Shown here: positions 1 through 6,896 of the stretch, in pieces
Layout: each line of letters begins with the position of its first letter
Position numbering within the stretch: position 1 is the stretch's first letter
Assembly: GCA_900550585.1 (NCBI GenBank)
Contig: URST01000014.1
Span: 1-35,130 of the forward strand
Source: an uncultured Eubacteriales bacterium
GTDB taxonomy: Bacteria > Bacillota > Clostridia > Oscillospirales > Oscillospiraceae
Direction: 5' to 3'
DNA: 35,130 nucleotides
Translations under genes and position numbers: made by a program
Notes under the pieces: generated by a model
Told to the model about the DNA's origin: nothing
Database searches by the model: none
Seen by the model: only the letters and a program-made list of their open reading frames with translations

Positions 1-2
1 AG

Positions 3-197
3 GAAATGATCGAATCCTTTGCCAGCGCAGTGGATTCTGCCACGCTGGAGGAAAAACGCCGCCTGCTGCGCACCATCGTCAAAAAGGTGGCCTGGGACGG
101 CAAAAACGCCTATGTTTACCTCTTCGCGGAGGATGGAGAGGCGGATTTGCCACCCATTGACCAACCTATGTATCCGTTGGGAGAGGATAGCGAATGA
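3..197 (+). CDS. Large serine recombinase, C-terminal fragment (skin-element recombinase candidate)
   Basis: Only the last 64 codons are present; the frame is already open at the left edge, so the gene begins outside the window. The visible tail reads EEKRRLLRTIVKKVAWDGKN, then a short beta-rich stretch (YVYLFAEDGEADLPP) and an acidic end. This is the usual C-terminus of large serine (resolvase/invertase-type) recombinases, downstream of the zinc-ribbon/coiled-coil part. The catalytic serine domain is not visible. The gene ends exactly at the sigK junction: its TGA stop (195-197) is part of AATGA at 193-197. By analogy with SpoIVCA of Bacillus subtilis, it would excise the element that splits sigK. 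The family call rests on a short tail. The assignment as sigK excisionase is inference from position. Confidence 0.72.
   Translation, partial: EMIESFASAVDSATLEEKRRLLRTIVKKVAWDGKNAYVYLFAEDGEADLPPIDQPMYPLGEDSE
193..197 (+). other. Predicted recombination core (AATGA) at the right end of a skin-like element
   Basis: The five bases AATGA are shared by two frames. They give the last bases of the recombinase gene (GAA TGA) and the first in-frame codons of the sigK 3' half (AAT GAG, encoding Asn-Glu of the ENEILMH-type motif). From memory, the B. subtilis skin element recombines at a 5-bp AATGA repeat in the same codons of sigK. Because the recombinase stop codon is made by the core, it would survive any recombination. 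The partner site lies outside the window. Confidence 0.65.
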
Positions 198-555
198 GAT
201 CCTGATGCACTTTCGGGCGCAGCGGAAGCTGCAGGGCGAGGTGTCGCTGTCGGACACCATCGAGACGGGGCCGGAGGGCGATGCCCTGTACCTCAGCGAC
301 GTGGTGGGCGAGGACGACACCATGCTGGAGGAGCTGCAGGACAAGGAGAACCGCGTGCTTATCCGGCGGCTGGTGGCGGAGGTGCTGACGGAGCGGGAGG
401 CGGACATCATCCGGCGGCGCTACGGTCTGGACGGACGGCTGCCGCAGACCCAGAAGCAGGTGGCGGCGCTGTACGGCATCAGCCGGAGCTATGTGTCCCG
501 CATCGAGAAGAAGGCGCTGGGGAAGCTGGAGGAGGCGCTGCAGGGGCGGATATAG
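193..555 (+). CDS. sigK: RNA polymerase sigma-K factor, 3' half of an interrupted gene (SpoIIIC-like)
   Basis: The frame encodes about 120 residues starting NEILMHFRAQRK, which matches the end of region 2.4 of sigma-K. It continues through region 3 (EVSLSDTIETG) to region 4, with the helix-turn-helix TQKQVAALYGISRSYVSRIEKKAL. Regions 1 to 2.3 are missing, and no start codon or ribosome site lies at the junction. Upstream in-frame sequence (before 193) belongs to the recombinase read in another frame. Sigma-K directs late mother-cell transcription during sporulation. Here it could be made only after a recombinase-mediated deletion joins this piece to a 5' half beyond the left edge. The alternative is a dead remnant, but the region 4 sequence is intact with no stop or shift. 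The stop is TAG at 553-555. Confidence 0.85.
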   Translation, partial: NEILMHFRAQRKLQGEVSLSDTIETGPEGDALYLSDVVGEDDTMLEELQDKENRVLIRRLVAEVLTEREADIIRRRYGLDGRLPQTQKQVAALYGISRSYVSRIEKKALGKLEEALQGRI

Positions 556-741
556 AGTCGGAGAACGCAGAGTTTCTTTTGAAGAAAGATATTTCTCGAG
601 AAAGTAAAAACTGAAAAAACGCAAAACTTTTTAACGGATATTTGACAGAAAGCACGCCGTTTTAAAGAAAAAGAAACGGCGTCTGGTCATATTGCATGAG
701 AACTTATCCGCAGGATGCGGGAAATTCTCTTATGGCGGATA
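556..741. other. AT-rich intergenic region with small inverted repeats
   Basis: No gene is seen between sigK and the hydrogenase promoter. The stretch is clearly more AT-rich than its neighbours. It holds TTTCTT-TTG-AAGAAA (573-587), the perfect palindrome TTTCTCGAGAAA (592-603) and a 9-bp stem ACGCCGTTT/AAACGGCGT (654-662 with 674-682, loop 11). None is followed by a clear T-run in the sense direction, so termination after sigK is only possible, not shown. A TTGACA lies at 642-647 without a convincing -10 at the right distance. Confidence 0.4.
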
Positions 742-771
742 TTGCCATCCCGGCGGGGGAACGGGTATAAT
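742..771 (+). promoter_or_regulatory. Promoter of the [FeFe]-hydrogenase gene
   Basis: TTGCCA (742-747), an 18-bp spacer and a perfect TATAAT (766-771). The expected transcript start near 778 leaves about 35 nt of leader before the chosen start codon at 814, and makes the earlier ATG at 787 unlikely. Confidence 0.75.
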
Positions 772-813
772 ACAGCATAGAGTGACATGCCTGTTTGGGA
801 GGATACAAAAGGA

Positions 814-2355
814 ATGAGAAACATCAAATGCGGCGTGGCGGATATCCGCCGGCGTGTATTTGCCGAGGTGGCGAAGCTGGCCTACGAGGGCGGGGACTAC
901 ACCCGCATCGAAAAGCTGCCCTATGAGATCGTGCCCGGGGAGATCGGACGCCAGCGGGAGTCGGTATTTCTGGAGCGGGCCATCGTGGGCGAACGCATCC
1001 GGCTGGCGATGGGCCTGCCGCTGCGGCCGGTGACGGAGCACACGCTGCTGTCCGACGGCGTGGAGGAGAGCGCCATTGCGGAGAAATACTACGATCCCCC
1101 GCTGATCAACGTCATCAAATACGCCTGCAACGCCTGTGCGCCTACTCACTACGAGGTGACGGGGGCGTGCCAGGGGTGCCTTGCGCGCCACTGCCAGCAC
1201 GCCTGCCCCAAGGGGGCCATCAGCACCGAGCGGGGCCAGGCTGTCATCGACCAGAGCAAGTGCATCAAGTGCGGCAAGTGCCGGGAGGCCTGCTCCTATC
1301 AGGCCATCATCAAGTTCACCCGTCCCTGTCAGGAGGCCTGCGGCATGCACGCCATCGGGCAGGACGAGTACGGGCGGGCGGACATCGACTACGACAAATG
1401 CGTCAACTGCGGCATGTGCCTGGTGAACTGCCCCTTCGGCGCCATTGTGGATAAGGGCCAGCTGTTCCAGCTGATCCACGCCATCAAGAAGGGCGACAAG
1501 GTGGTGGCCATCATTGCGCCGGCCTTCTGGGGCCAGTTCGGAGACAACGTGACGCCGGGCCAGATCCGGGAGGCCATGAAGATGCTGGGCTTCGACGCGC
1601 TGGTGGAGGTGGCTATCGGCGCCGACCTGTGCGCCATCGAGGAGGCGGAGGAGTTCCTGCGGGATGTGCCGGAGAAGCAGCCGTTTATGGCGACCTCCTG
1701 CTGCCCGGCATGGTCCGTCATGGCCAAGAAGGAATTTCCGGGCTTTGCGCCCTACATCTCCATGACCATGACGCCCATGGTGCTGACGGCCCGGCTGCAG
1801 AAGCAGAAGGACCCCGGCTGCCGGGTGGCGTTCATCGGCCCCTGTGCCGCCAAGAAGCTGGAGGCCAGCCGCCGCTCCATCCGCAGCGATGTGGACTTCG
1901 TGCTGACGTTTGAGGAGCTGCGGGGCATGTTTGATGCCAAGAACATCGACTTCTCCCAGATCGGGGACACGGCGGCGCACTACGAGGCGTCGGCGCCCGG
2001 CGTGGGCTTTGCCGCCGGCGGCGGTGTGGCCAAGGCGGTGGAGGATGTTATCCACCGGCTCCATCCGGGGGTGGAGGTCAAGACCGTGGCGGCGGAGGGA
2101 CTGGAGGAGTGCCGCAAGATGCTGCGCATCGCCCGGACGGGTAAGTACGACGGCTATCTGCTGGAGGGCATGGCCTGCCCCGGCGGGTGCATCGCCGGCG
2201 CCGGTACGGTGCAGCCGCCGGAGAAGTCCCGGCGGAACCTGGAGCGCTACAAGCAGGCGGCGCCCATGAGCAACCCCATGGACACCCCGTATCTGGAGGA
2301 CATCCATCTGGTGTACGAGGACCCCGAGGAGTGGGGCCGCGTGGGCCGGCACTGA
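814..2355 (+). CDS. [FeFe]-hydrogenase, group B, monomeric
   Basis: A protein of about 513 residues that catalyses reversible reduction of protons to H2 with ferredoxin-type electron carriers, presumably in the cytoplasm. Cysteine-rich iron-sulfur motifs span about residues 105-205: CNACAP, CQGC, CIKCGKCREAC, a CQEAC pair and CVNCGMCLVNC. The H-cluster domain follows with L1 TSCCPAW (about 294-300), L2 GPCAAKK (about 342-348) and L3 EGMACPGGC (about 451-459). L2 begins GPC rather than the MPC of group A enzymes, and L3 lacks the GGGQ pattern, which points to the group B subtype. The start at 814 is chosen because GGGAGG (797-802) sits 11 nt upstream. No maturase genes (hydE/F/G) are nearby. 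It is monocistronic with its own promoter and terminator. Confidence 0.92.
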   Translation: MRNIKCGVADIRRRVFAEVAKLAYEGGDYTRIEKLPYEIVPGEIGRQRESVFLERAIVGERIRLAMGLPLRPVTEHTLLSDGVEESAIAEKYYDPPLINVIKYACNACAPTHYEVTGACQGCLARHCQHACPKGAISTERGQAVIDQSKCIKCGKCREACSYQAIIKFTRPCQEACGMHAIGQDEYGRADIDYDKCVNCGMCLVNCPFGAIVDKGQLFQLIHAIKKGDKVVAIIAPAFWGQFGDNVTPGQIREAMKMLGFDALVEVAIGADLCAIEEAEEFLRDVPEKQPFMATSCCPAWSVMAKKEFPGFAPYISMTMTPMVLTARLQKQKDPGCRVAFIGPCAAKKLEASRRSIRSDVDFVLTFEELRGMFDAKNIDFSQIGDTAAHYEASAPGVGFAAGGGVAKAVEDVIHRLHPGVEVKTVAAEGLEECRKMLRIARTGKYDGYLLEGMACPGGCIAGAGTVQPPEKSRRNLERYKQAAPMSNPMDTPYLEDIHLVYEDPEEWGRVGRH

Positions 2356-2375
2356 GGACCGATACAAGACGAAAG

Positions 2376-2409
2376 ACCCCCGCGCCGTTCAAAACGGCGC
2401 GGGGGTTTT
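2376..2409 (+). terminator. Bidirectional terminator between hydrogenase and LTA-synthase-like gene
   Basis: A 13-bp perfect stem (CCCCCGCGCCGTT, 2377-2389, with 2393-2405) and a 3-nt loop, followed by TTTT on the plus strand. AAAGA precedes it and supplies a short U-tract for the minus strand. It serves both convergent genes. Confidence 0.88.
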
Positions 2410-2414
2410 GCATC

Positions 2415-4490
2415 TCAGCCGACGCTGCCCAGCACGACACGGTAGTAGTCGTACTGAATGAGCAGCTTGGCGTAGGTGTATTTCGTGGAGACAAGACGGT
2501 TGATGCTGTCCACATAGCCGTCCTCCACCGTGATGCCGGGGGTGGGGGTGAAGGTGCCGGTGGGCGCCTCGTAGACGCCGGCGGCGGTGGCCCAGCTGTT
2601 GCCGGCGGCAGTAGGCAGGATCACCAGCGGGAAGGACCCGGAGGCGCTGGCGGCATTGTAGCTGCCGTCCAGAATGTCCCGGCCCGACAGAAGCCGGGAG
2701 TCGTAGGACAGGCCGAACAGATTGCTGAGGGTGGGCACGATGTCCACGGCGCTGCAGGGAACGTCCACCGTTACCGGCTCCTTCATGCTGCCGCACCAGA
2801 GGATCAGGGCGTTGCGGTAGCGGGAGGTGTCCAGATCCGTGTCCTGCCGGCCCGTCAGCTCGGCGTAGTAGTCCACGTCCGTCTCCGCCAGGGCGTAGGG
2901 ATAGTGGTCGGCGGACAGGCAGATCACCGTGTCATCGGCGATGCCCCTGGCCTCCAGCTGCTCCACCAGATAGGTCAGAGCGGCCTCCAGCTCCAGATTG
3001 GCGGCCACATAGGCCTGCACCGGCGCGGAGGCGTCGGGATAGGCGGCCTGTGCGGCGGCGCGGTTCTTGGCGGACATGGACTGGCCCCAGTTGTAGCTGC
3101 CGTGGCCGCTGACGGTCATATAGTAGGCGTGGAAGGGCTGACCGGTGGTGAGGTAGGTGTCCACATAGCTGTCCAGCGTGGCCTCCAGCATCTCCAGATC
3201 GGAGTAGGGCCAGCCGCCGCCGGGGTTGGGGAGGTCGAGGCCAGAGCCGATGCCCTGGTAGTCATAGCCCAGATTGGGGTGGGTGGCGTCGCGGCCGTAG
3301 TAGTTGTAGGTGTTGTTGTGCCACGCCGGGGTCTGGTAGCCCAGCGCGCGGAACTGATTGCCCAGCGTCAGCGGCATGTAGTCGTAGCGGCTGGCCCAGA
3401 AGCTGACATCGCCGTTGACCCAGGTGGGCAGCAGGCCAGTGAGGACGGCGTACTCGCCGCCGGTGGTGGACTGGCCCCAGCCGGGCTGGTAGTAGTTGGT
3501 GCAGACGAAGCCCTCGTGGGTCAGGCGGTACAACGTGGGGGTCAGCTCCTCGGAGATGAACCACGGCGAGAAGGATTCCGCCGTCAGCAGGATCAGGTTC
3601 TTGCCCTGGAACATGCCGGTGTACTGGTTCTGGCGGGAGGGGGTGCGGGAGGCCACATAGCGGTGGAGAGAGGCCAGCGTACTGTCGGACGCGGCGTCCG
3701 CCAGAGCGGTGAAGTCAATGTCCAGCGCGTTGCAGCCGTAGTCCGTGGGTGTCGGGTCCGTGGGGTCCGGGGTGGGGTCCGCCACAGGCTCCTCCGGCTG
3801 GGGCAGAGGCTCCAGCGGCGGCGTGGGTGTGCCGGTGAGGGCGTAGGTCAGTTCCAGACGGAGGCTGACGCCCAGTCCGAACCGGGACACGGCGCTGTCG
3901 GCGTTGTAGTCGTAGGTGTAGAGGGCGGCGTTGGGGCCGAAGCGGCACACCGCCGCGGCGCTGCCGATGGTCACGGCGGAGATCACAGCCACGAACAGCA
4001 GGGCTGGACGGCTCATCCGGAGGTCCTGCACGATCAGGCGGCGCAGGAGGATGGCCAGCACGAAGGGCACCAGCGCCAGCAGGATGAAGGGCAGCCGGGG
4101 CAGCACCACATCGGGGATGGTACCGGCGAAATCGCTGATGACATGGCCGGTCATGGTGACCATGAACGTCATGGCGAAGTAGGATTTGAAGTAGCTCTTG
4201 CAGCAGTACTCGATGCAGACGTACACCGACCAGAGGAAGATCACGGCCAGCCCGGCCCAGCGGGTGCCTTTGCGCCACGGCAGCAGGTTGGCCAGCAGGC
4301 TCAGCAGCAGGCCGCCGCCCAGCGCCGACAGGGCAATGGGCAGCAGCGCCGTGTCAAAGAAGGACACGGTGGTATCGAAGGCCCGCAGCAGCAGCTCGTG
4401 ATACAGCAGCGCCAGCGGGAAATAGATCCAGTTCAGGGGGCCCCGGGGGACGCCGGAGGTGTCCAGCCGGGAGGGGACGTGTTCGGGCAT
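2415..4490 (-). CDS. LTA synthase family protein (membrane sulfatase/phosphoglycerol-transferase type)
   Basis: A protein of about 691 residues with several N-terminal membrane helices (roughly residues 20-190), a proline-rich linker (about 221-248) and an extracellular alkaline-phosphatase-superfamily domain. Residues expected for metal binding and catalysis are visible: Glu305 in LLTAES, nucleophile Thr342/343 in GQSTTGGEYAVL, His463 in SGHGSY, and Asp528-His529 in LSADHY. In this family the threonine carries a glycerophosphate intermediate when building lipoteichoic acid or a related polymer. The true polymer here is unknown. The start at 4490 is preferred over an upstream GTG (4535), because a promoter -10 lies at 4539-4544 and would place the GTG at the very 5' end of the transcript. 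The Shine-Dalgarno (GGCGGA) is weak. It is monocistronic, convergent with the hydrogenase. Confidence 0.85.
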   Translation of the reverse strand: MPEHVPSRLDTSGVPRGPLNWIYFPLALLYHELLLRAFDTTVSFFDTALLPIALSALGGGLLLSLLANLLPWRKGTRWAGLAVIFLWSVYVCIEYCCKSYFKSYFAMTFMVTMTGHVISDFAGTIPDVVLPRLPFILLALVPFVLAILLRRLIVQDLRMSRPALLFVAVISAVTIGSAAAVCRFGPNAALYTYDYNADSAVSRFGLGVSLRLELTYALTGTPTPPLEPLPQPEEPVADPTPDPTDPTPTDYGCNALDIDFTALADAASDSTLASLHRYVASRTPSRQNQYTGMFQGKNLILLTAESFSPWFISEELTPTLYRLTHEGFVCTNYYQPGWGQSTTGGEYAVLTGLLPTWVNGDVSFWASRYDYMPLTLGNQFRALGYQTPAWHNNTYNYYGRDATHPNLGYDYQGIGSGLDLPNPGGGWPYSDLEMLEATLDSYVDTYLTTGQPFHAYYMTVSGHGSYNWGQSMSAKNRAAAQAAYPDASAPVQAYVAANLELEAALTYLVEQLEARGIADDTVICLSADHYPYALAETDVDYYAELTGRQDTDLDTSRYRNALILWCGSMKEPVTVDVPCSAVDIVPTLSNLFGLSYDSRLLSGRDILDGSYNAASASGSFPLVILPTAAGNSWATAAGVYEAPTGTFTPTPGITVEDGYVDSINRLVSTKYTYAKLLIQYDYYRVVLGSVG

Positions 4491-4538
4491 GGTGTGTTCC
4501 GCCTTGTTGATGCCGGCAGTACCGGCAGAATACACCTT

Positions 4539-4567
4539 ATTCTAACACGGTGCGCGGAAAACTGCAA
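4539..4567 (-). promoter_or_regulatory. Promoter of the LTA-synthase-like gene
   Basis: On the minus strand TTGCAG (4562-4567), a 17-bp spacer and TAGAAT (4539-4544). It lies in the 85-bp gap after dinB and implies separate transcription of the downstream gene. Confidence 0.65.
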
Positions 4568-4575
4568 CTGCCGAT

Positions 4576-5784
4576 TCAGTCATCCCAGCCGACTTTTCCC
4601 CGGTGGCCGAAGGAGATGGCGTCCCGGCCGTATTTGCCGCGGATGGCGTCCATGGCGGACTCCAGCTGCTCCTGCCGCTGGTCGCGCCGGGGCGCGTCAC
4701 CGGCCAGCAGGTCCAGCTGCTGGTAGGAGTCGGCGCTGTCGGTGAGATACAGGGCGGTGACGGACAGCAGGCGGATGGGGGTGGGGGCCTTCCAGATCTG
4801 CCCCGTCAGCTCCAGCGCCGCGGTGTAGATGTCCCGCATCAGGTGGGTAGGGCCGGGCAGGCGCATCTGGCGGCTGACCGTGCGGAACTGGGCGTCCCGG
4901 ACGCCCACGGACACGCCGCCGCAGTACAGCCCCTGCTGCCGCAGGCGGGCGGCCACGCTGTCGCTGAGCATTTGCAGGCCGCCGCGCACCTGCTCCCAGC
5001 GGGTCAGGTTCTCCGGGAACGTGGTGCTGTTGCCCACGGACTTCACCTGCTCCTGCTCATGCTGGGGGCGGACAGGGGCGTCGTCCAGCCCGTTGGCGTA
5101 GCGGTGGAGCTGCACGCCCGTCTTGCCCATGAGCTGCTCCAGCATCTCCGGCTTGCACGCCGCCAGCTGCCCGATGGTCTCCACACCGTACTGCGCCAGT
5201 GTGCGCCGGGCGGCGCGGCCCACATACAGCAAATCGCCCACCGGCAGCGGCCACACCATGTCCCGCCAGTTCTCCCGGGAGATCACGGTGGTGGCGTCCG
5301 GTTTCTTGTAGTCGCTGCCCAGTTTGGCAAACACCTTATTGAAGGAGACGCCCACGGAGATGGTCAGCCCCAGCTCCTGCCGCAGGCGGCTGCGGATATC
5401 GTCCGCCAGCTGCCGGGCGTCGCCGCCGAACAGGTGGAGGCTGCCGGTCACGTCCAGCCAGCTCTCGTCGATGCCGAAGGGCTCCACCAGATCGGTGTAC
5501 TGTCCGTATATGGCGTTGACCCGGCGGGAGTAGTCGGCGTACAGGCTGTGGTGGGGCGGCAGCAATATCAGATGGGGGCACTTCTGCCTGGCCTGCCACA
5601 CCGTCTCCGCCGTCTGGACGCCCATTTTTTTGGCCGCCTCGTTTTTGGCCAGAATGATGCCGTGGCGGGAGGCGGGGTCGCCGCAGACGGCCACCGGCAC
5701 GTTTTGCAGCGCCGGTTTTTCCAGCAGCTCCACCGACGCGAAAAAGCAGTTCAGGTCGCAGTGGAGAATGATGCGGTCGGCCAT
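4576..5784 (-). CDS. dinB: DNA polymerase IV (Y family)
   Basis: A 402-residue translesion DNA polymerase. The palm carries Asp10 in LHCDLNCFF and Asp106-Glu107 in GIDESWLD, the metal-binding acidic residues of Y-family enzymes. A helix-hairpin-helix region (VGRAARRTLAQYGVETIGQL, about residues 188-207) and the little-finger domain follow. The length is normal for DinB. The start is supported by GGAGGGAGG a few bases upstream. No clear beta-clamp-binding motif was picked out at the C-terminus. It is probably damage-inducible (see the LexA-like box at 5807-5818). Confidence 0.92.
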   Translation of the reverse strand: MADRIILHCDLNCFFASVELLEKPALQNVPVAVCGDPASRHGIILAKNEAAKKMGVQTAETVWQARQKCPHLILLPPHHSLYADYSRRVNAIYGQYTDLVEPFGIDESWLDVTGSLHLFGGDARQLADDIRSRLRQELGLTISVGVSFNKVFAKLGSDYKKPDATTVISRENWRDMVWPLPVGDLLYVGRAARRTLAQYGVETIGQLAACKPEMLEQLMGKTGVQLHRYANGLDDAPVRPQHEQEQVKSVGNSTTFPENLTRWEQVRGGLQMLSDSVAARLRQQGLYCGGVSVGVRDAQFRTVSRQMRLPGPTHLMRDIYTAALELTGQIWKAPTPIRLLSVTALYLTDSADSYQQLDLLAGDAPRRDQRQEQLESAMDAIRGKYGRDAISFGHRGKVGWDD

Positions 5785-5806
5785 GGCGGCGCCCTCCCTC
5801 CAAATG

Positions 5807-5818
5807 GAATGCTTGTTC
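5807..5818 (-). promoter_or_regulatory. Possible LexA (SOS) box upstream of dinB
   Basis: On the minus strand GAACAAGCATTC, one mismatch from the Firmicute LexA core GAAC-N4-GTTC. It sits directly downstream of the -10 element (5820-5825), where a repressor would block initiation. The match to the consensus and the SOS role of dinB make it plausible, but a single degenerate 12-mer is weak evidence. Confidence 0.45.
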
Positions 5819-5819
5819 T

Positions 5820-5849
5820 ATTATAGCACGAGCGGCGGCGTTTGAAAAG
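5820..5849 (-). promoter_or_regulatory. Promoter of dinB
   Basis: On the minus strand a perfect TATAAT (5820-5825) with a weaker TTTTCA (5844-5849) 18 bp upstream. Confidence 0.6.
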
Positions 5850-5852
5850 AGG

Positions 5853-5887
5853 AAAAAACAGGCGGACGCGCAAAGCGCGTCCGCCTG
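5853..5887 (-). terminator. Terminator of the riboflavin transporter gene
   Basis: A perfect 13-bp stem (5859-5871 with 5875-5887) and AAA loop. AAAAAA on the plus strand (5853-5858) gives a U-tract for minus-strand transcripts leaving ribU. Confidence 0.87.
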
Positions 5888-5913
5888 TCAGAAATTTTTG
5901 ACCGCCGGGATGC

Positions 5914-6519
5914 TTATTTGTGGAGCAGGGGGCTAAGGGGCTTGTAGATCAGGAAGCACAGCGCCACGTCCAGCAGGCCCTTGCACAGGGTAAAGGGTAC
6001 GTTGAACACCAGCAGGCAGTTGAACAGGGCGTTGCCGGTGGGGACATGGGCCACGGTGCCCAGAATGGCCTCGTACATCCCCACGATGCCCTCCAGCGGC
6101 AGGCCGTACAGCACCACATAGGCGGGGTAGACGATGAAGTAGTTCAGGGGCAGGCTGATGAGCGCCATGGCGGCGGCGCCGGCCACAGAGCCCCACAGAG
6201 CGCCGGAACGGTTCTTGTGCTTCTTGTAGATGATACCGGCGATGAAGGCGAAGGTAGCGCCCAGCAGGAAGTTGGACAGCTCGCCCACGCAGGCGCTGGA
6301 GCCGAAGGGCAGGTGCAGCAGGTTCTTCACAAACTGGATGGCGACGCCATAGACGGGGCCGAGGGAGAATGTGCCAAGCAGGGCGGGCAGGTCGGAGATG
6401 TCCAGCTTGACGAACGCGGGCATGACGGGGATGGAGAACTCCACGAACTGGAGGACGGCGGCCACCGCTGCCAGCAGGGCGGCGACCGCGATACGATGGG
6501 TCTTTTGCTTCTGAGCCAT
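5914..6519 (-). CDS. ribU: ECF transporter S component, riboflavin type (RibU-like)
   Basis: A 201-residue membrane protein with about six hydrophobic segments. The N-terminal region (AVAALLAAVAAVLQFVEFSI, then MPAFVKLDISDLPALLG) is typical of RibU-type S components, with the conserved KLDISDLPALLG after the first helix. S components bind the vitamin and use shared EcfA/EcfA'/EcfT proteins, which are not in this window, for energy. The FMN riboswitch directly upstream is strong evidence that the substrate is riboflavin or a flavin. The start at 6519 is set by AAGGAG 9 nt upstream; an in-frame upstream ATG (6582) lies within the leader. Confidence 0.9.
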   Translation of the reverse strand: MAQKQKTHRIAVAALLAAVAAVLQFVEFSIPVMPAFVKLDISDLPALLGTFSLGPVYGVAIQFVKNLLHLPFGSSACVGELSNFLLGATFAFIAGIIYKKHKNRSGALWGSVAGAAAMALISLPLNYFIVYPAYVVLYGLPLEGIVGMYEAILGTVAHVPTGNALFNCLLVFNVPFTLCKGLLDVALCFLIYKPLSPLLHK

Positions 6520-6580
6520 AAAAAAACACTCCTTCTTGATGATAAACACCCGGAAAATTGCCTTCCAAGGTGTACGCATC

Positions 6581-6603
6581 AAAAAAGAGCATTACAAAAA
6601 TGC
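6581..6603 (-). terminator. Possible expression-platform terminator of the FMN riboswitch
   Basis: On the minus strand GCATT-TTTGT-AATGC followed by TC and six T, just downstream of the aptamer. The 5-bp stem is weak. An alternative pairing of GTGTATGGCAT with ATGCGTACAC further downstream would be mutually exclusive, consistent with an attenuator. Folding was by eye only. Confidence 0.35.
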
Positions 6604-6611
6604 CATACACG

Positions 6612-6718
6612 CCTTCTCTCATCCAGACTATACTGTCGGTACCGGAATCGCACCGGTTCCTGCGGCTCACGCCGCTCGCGGACTATACCGCCGGTGGGGA
6701 ATCACACCCCGCCCCGAA
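6612..6718 (-). promoter_or_regulatory. FMN riboswitch (RFN element)
   Basis: On the minus strand the conserved RFN blocks appear in order: TTCGGGGCGGGGTG, ATTCCCCACCGGCGGTATAG, GTCCGCGAGC, a variable GC arm, GATTCCGGTACCGACAGTAT, then AGTCTGGATGAGAGAAG. The terminal halves CTTCGGGGC and GAGAGAAG can pair to close the multibranch junction. When FMN is bound, expression of the downstream riboflavin S component should fall. Confidence 0.96.
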
Positions 6719-6746
6719 GACAAATATGCGGTTGTTTTCGACTCAT

Positions 6747-6775
6747 ATGATACACCATGCTCCCGCAAAATGCAA
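6747..6775 (-). promoter_or_regulatory. Promoter of the FMN riboswitch/ribU transcript
   Basis: On the minus strand TTGCAT (6770-6775), a 17-bp spacer and TATCAT (6747-6752), placing the start of RNA shortly before the aptamer. Confidence 0.7.
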
Positions 6776-6800
6776 CTGTTTTCTTTATGGGCTCGGAACA

Positions 6801-6857
6801 TATCGCGTATCGGAAAATAATTATCGAATTACGATAAATAATGATTGACAAACGATA
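6801..6857. promoter_or_regulatory. Cluster of TATCG/CGATA half-sites, probable operator
   Basis: Five copies of TATCG or its complement lie in 57 bp: 6801-6805, 6808-6812, 6822-6826, 6832-6836 and 6853-6857. Two form the inverted repeat TTATCG-N5-CGATAA (6821-6837). They flank and enter the promoter at 6845-6873. The small XRE regulator encoded in this transcription unit is the natural candidate to bind them; that link is inference. Confidence 0.5.
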
Positions 6858-6873
6858 TGCACTGTGCTATGCT
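6845..6873 (+). promoter_or_regulatory. Promoter of the DUF2975-XRE pair
   Basis: Perfect TTGACA (6845-6850), 17-bp spacer and TATGCT (6868-6873), 24 bp before the start codon. Confidence 0.8.
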
Positions 6874-6896
6874 GACCACAGAAAGGATGTGGTGAT

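Noticed and set aside
642..670. TTGACA at 642 as a second hydrogenase promoter
   Set aside because: No acceptable -10 lies 16-18 bp downstream, while the promoter at 742-771 is much better.
730..2367. A 545-codon minus-strand frame opposite the hydrogenase
   Set aside because: The hydrogenase has all cofactor motifs; the antisense frame is a composition artefact of GC-rich third positions.
2187..4745. An 852-codon plus-strand frame opposite the LTA-synthase-like gene
   Set aside because: It crosses a strong terminator and has a low-complexity Gly/Val/Gln/His composition with no domains. It is the antisense shadow of the real gene.
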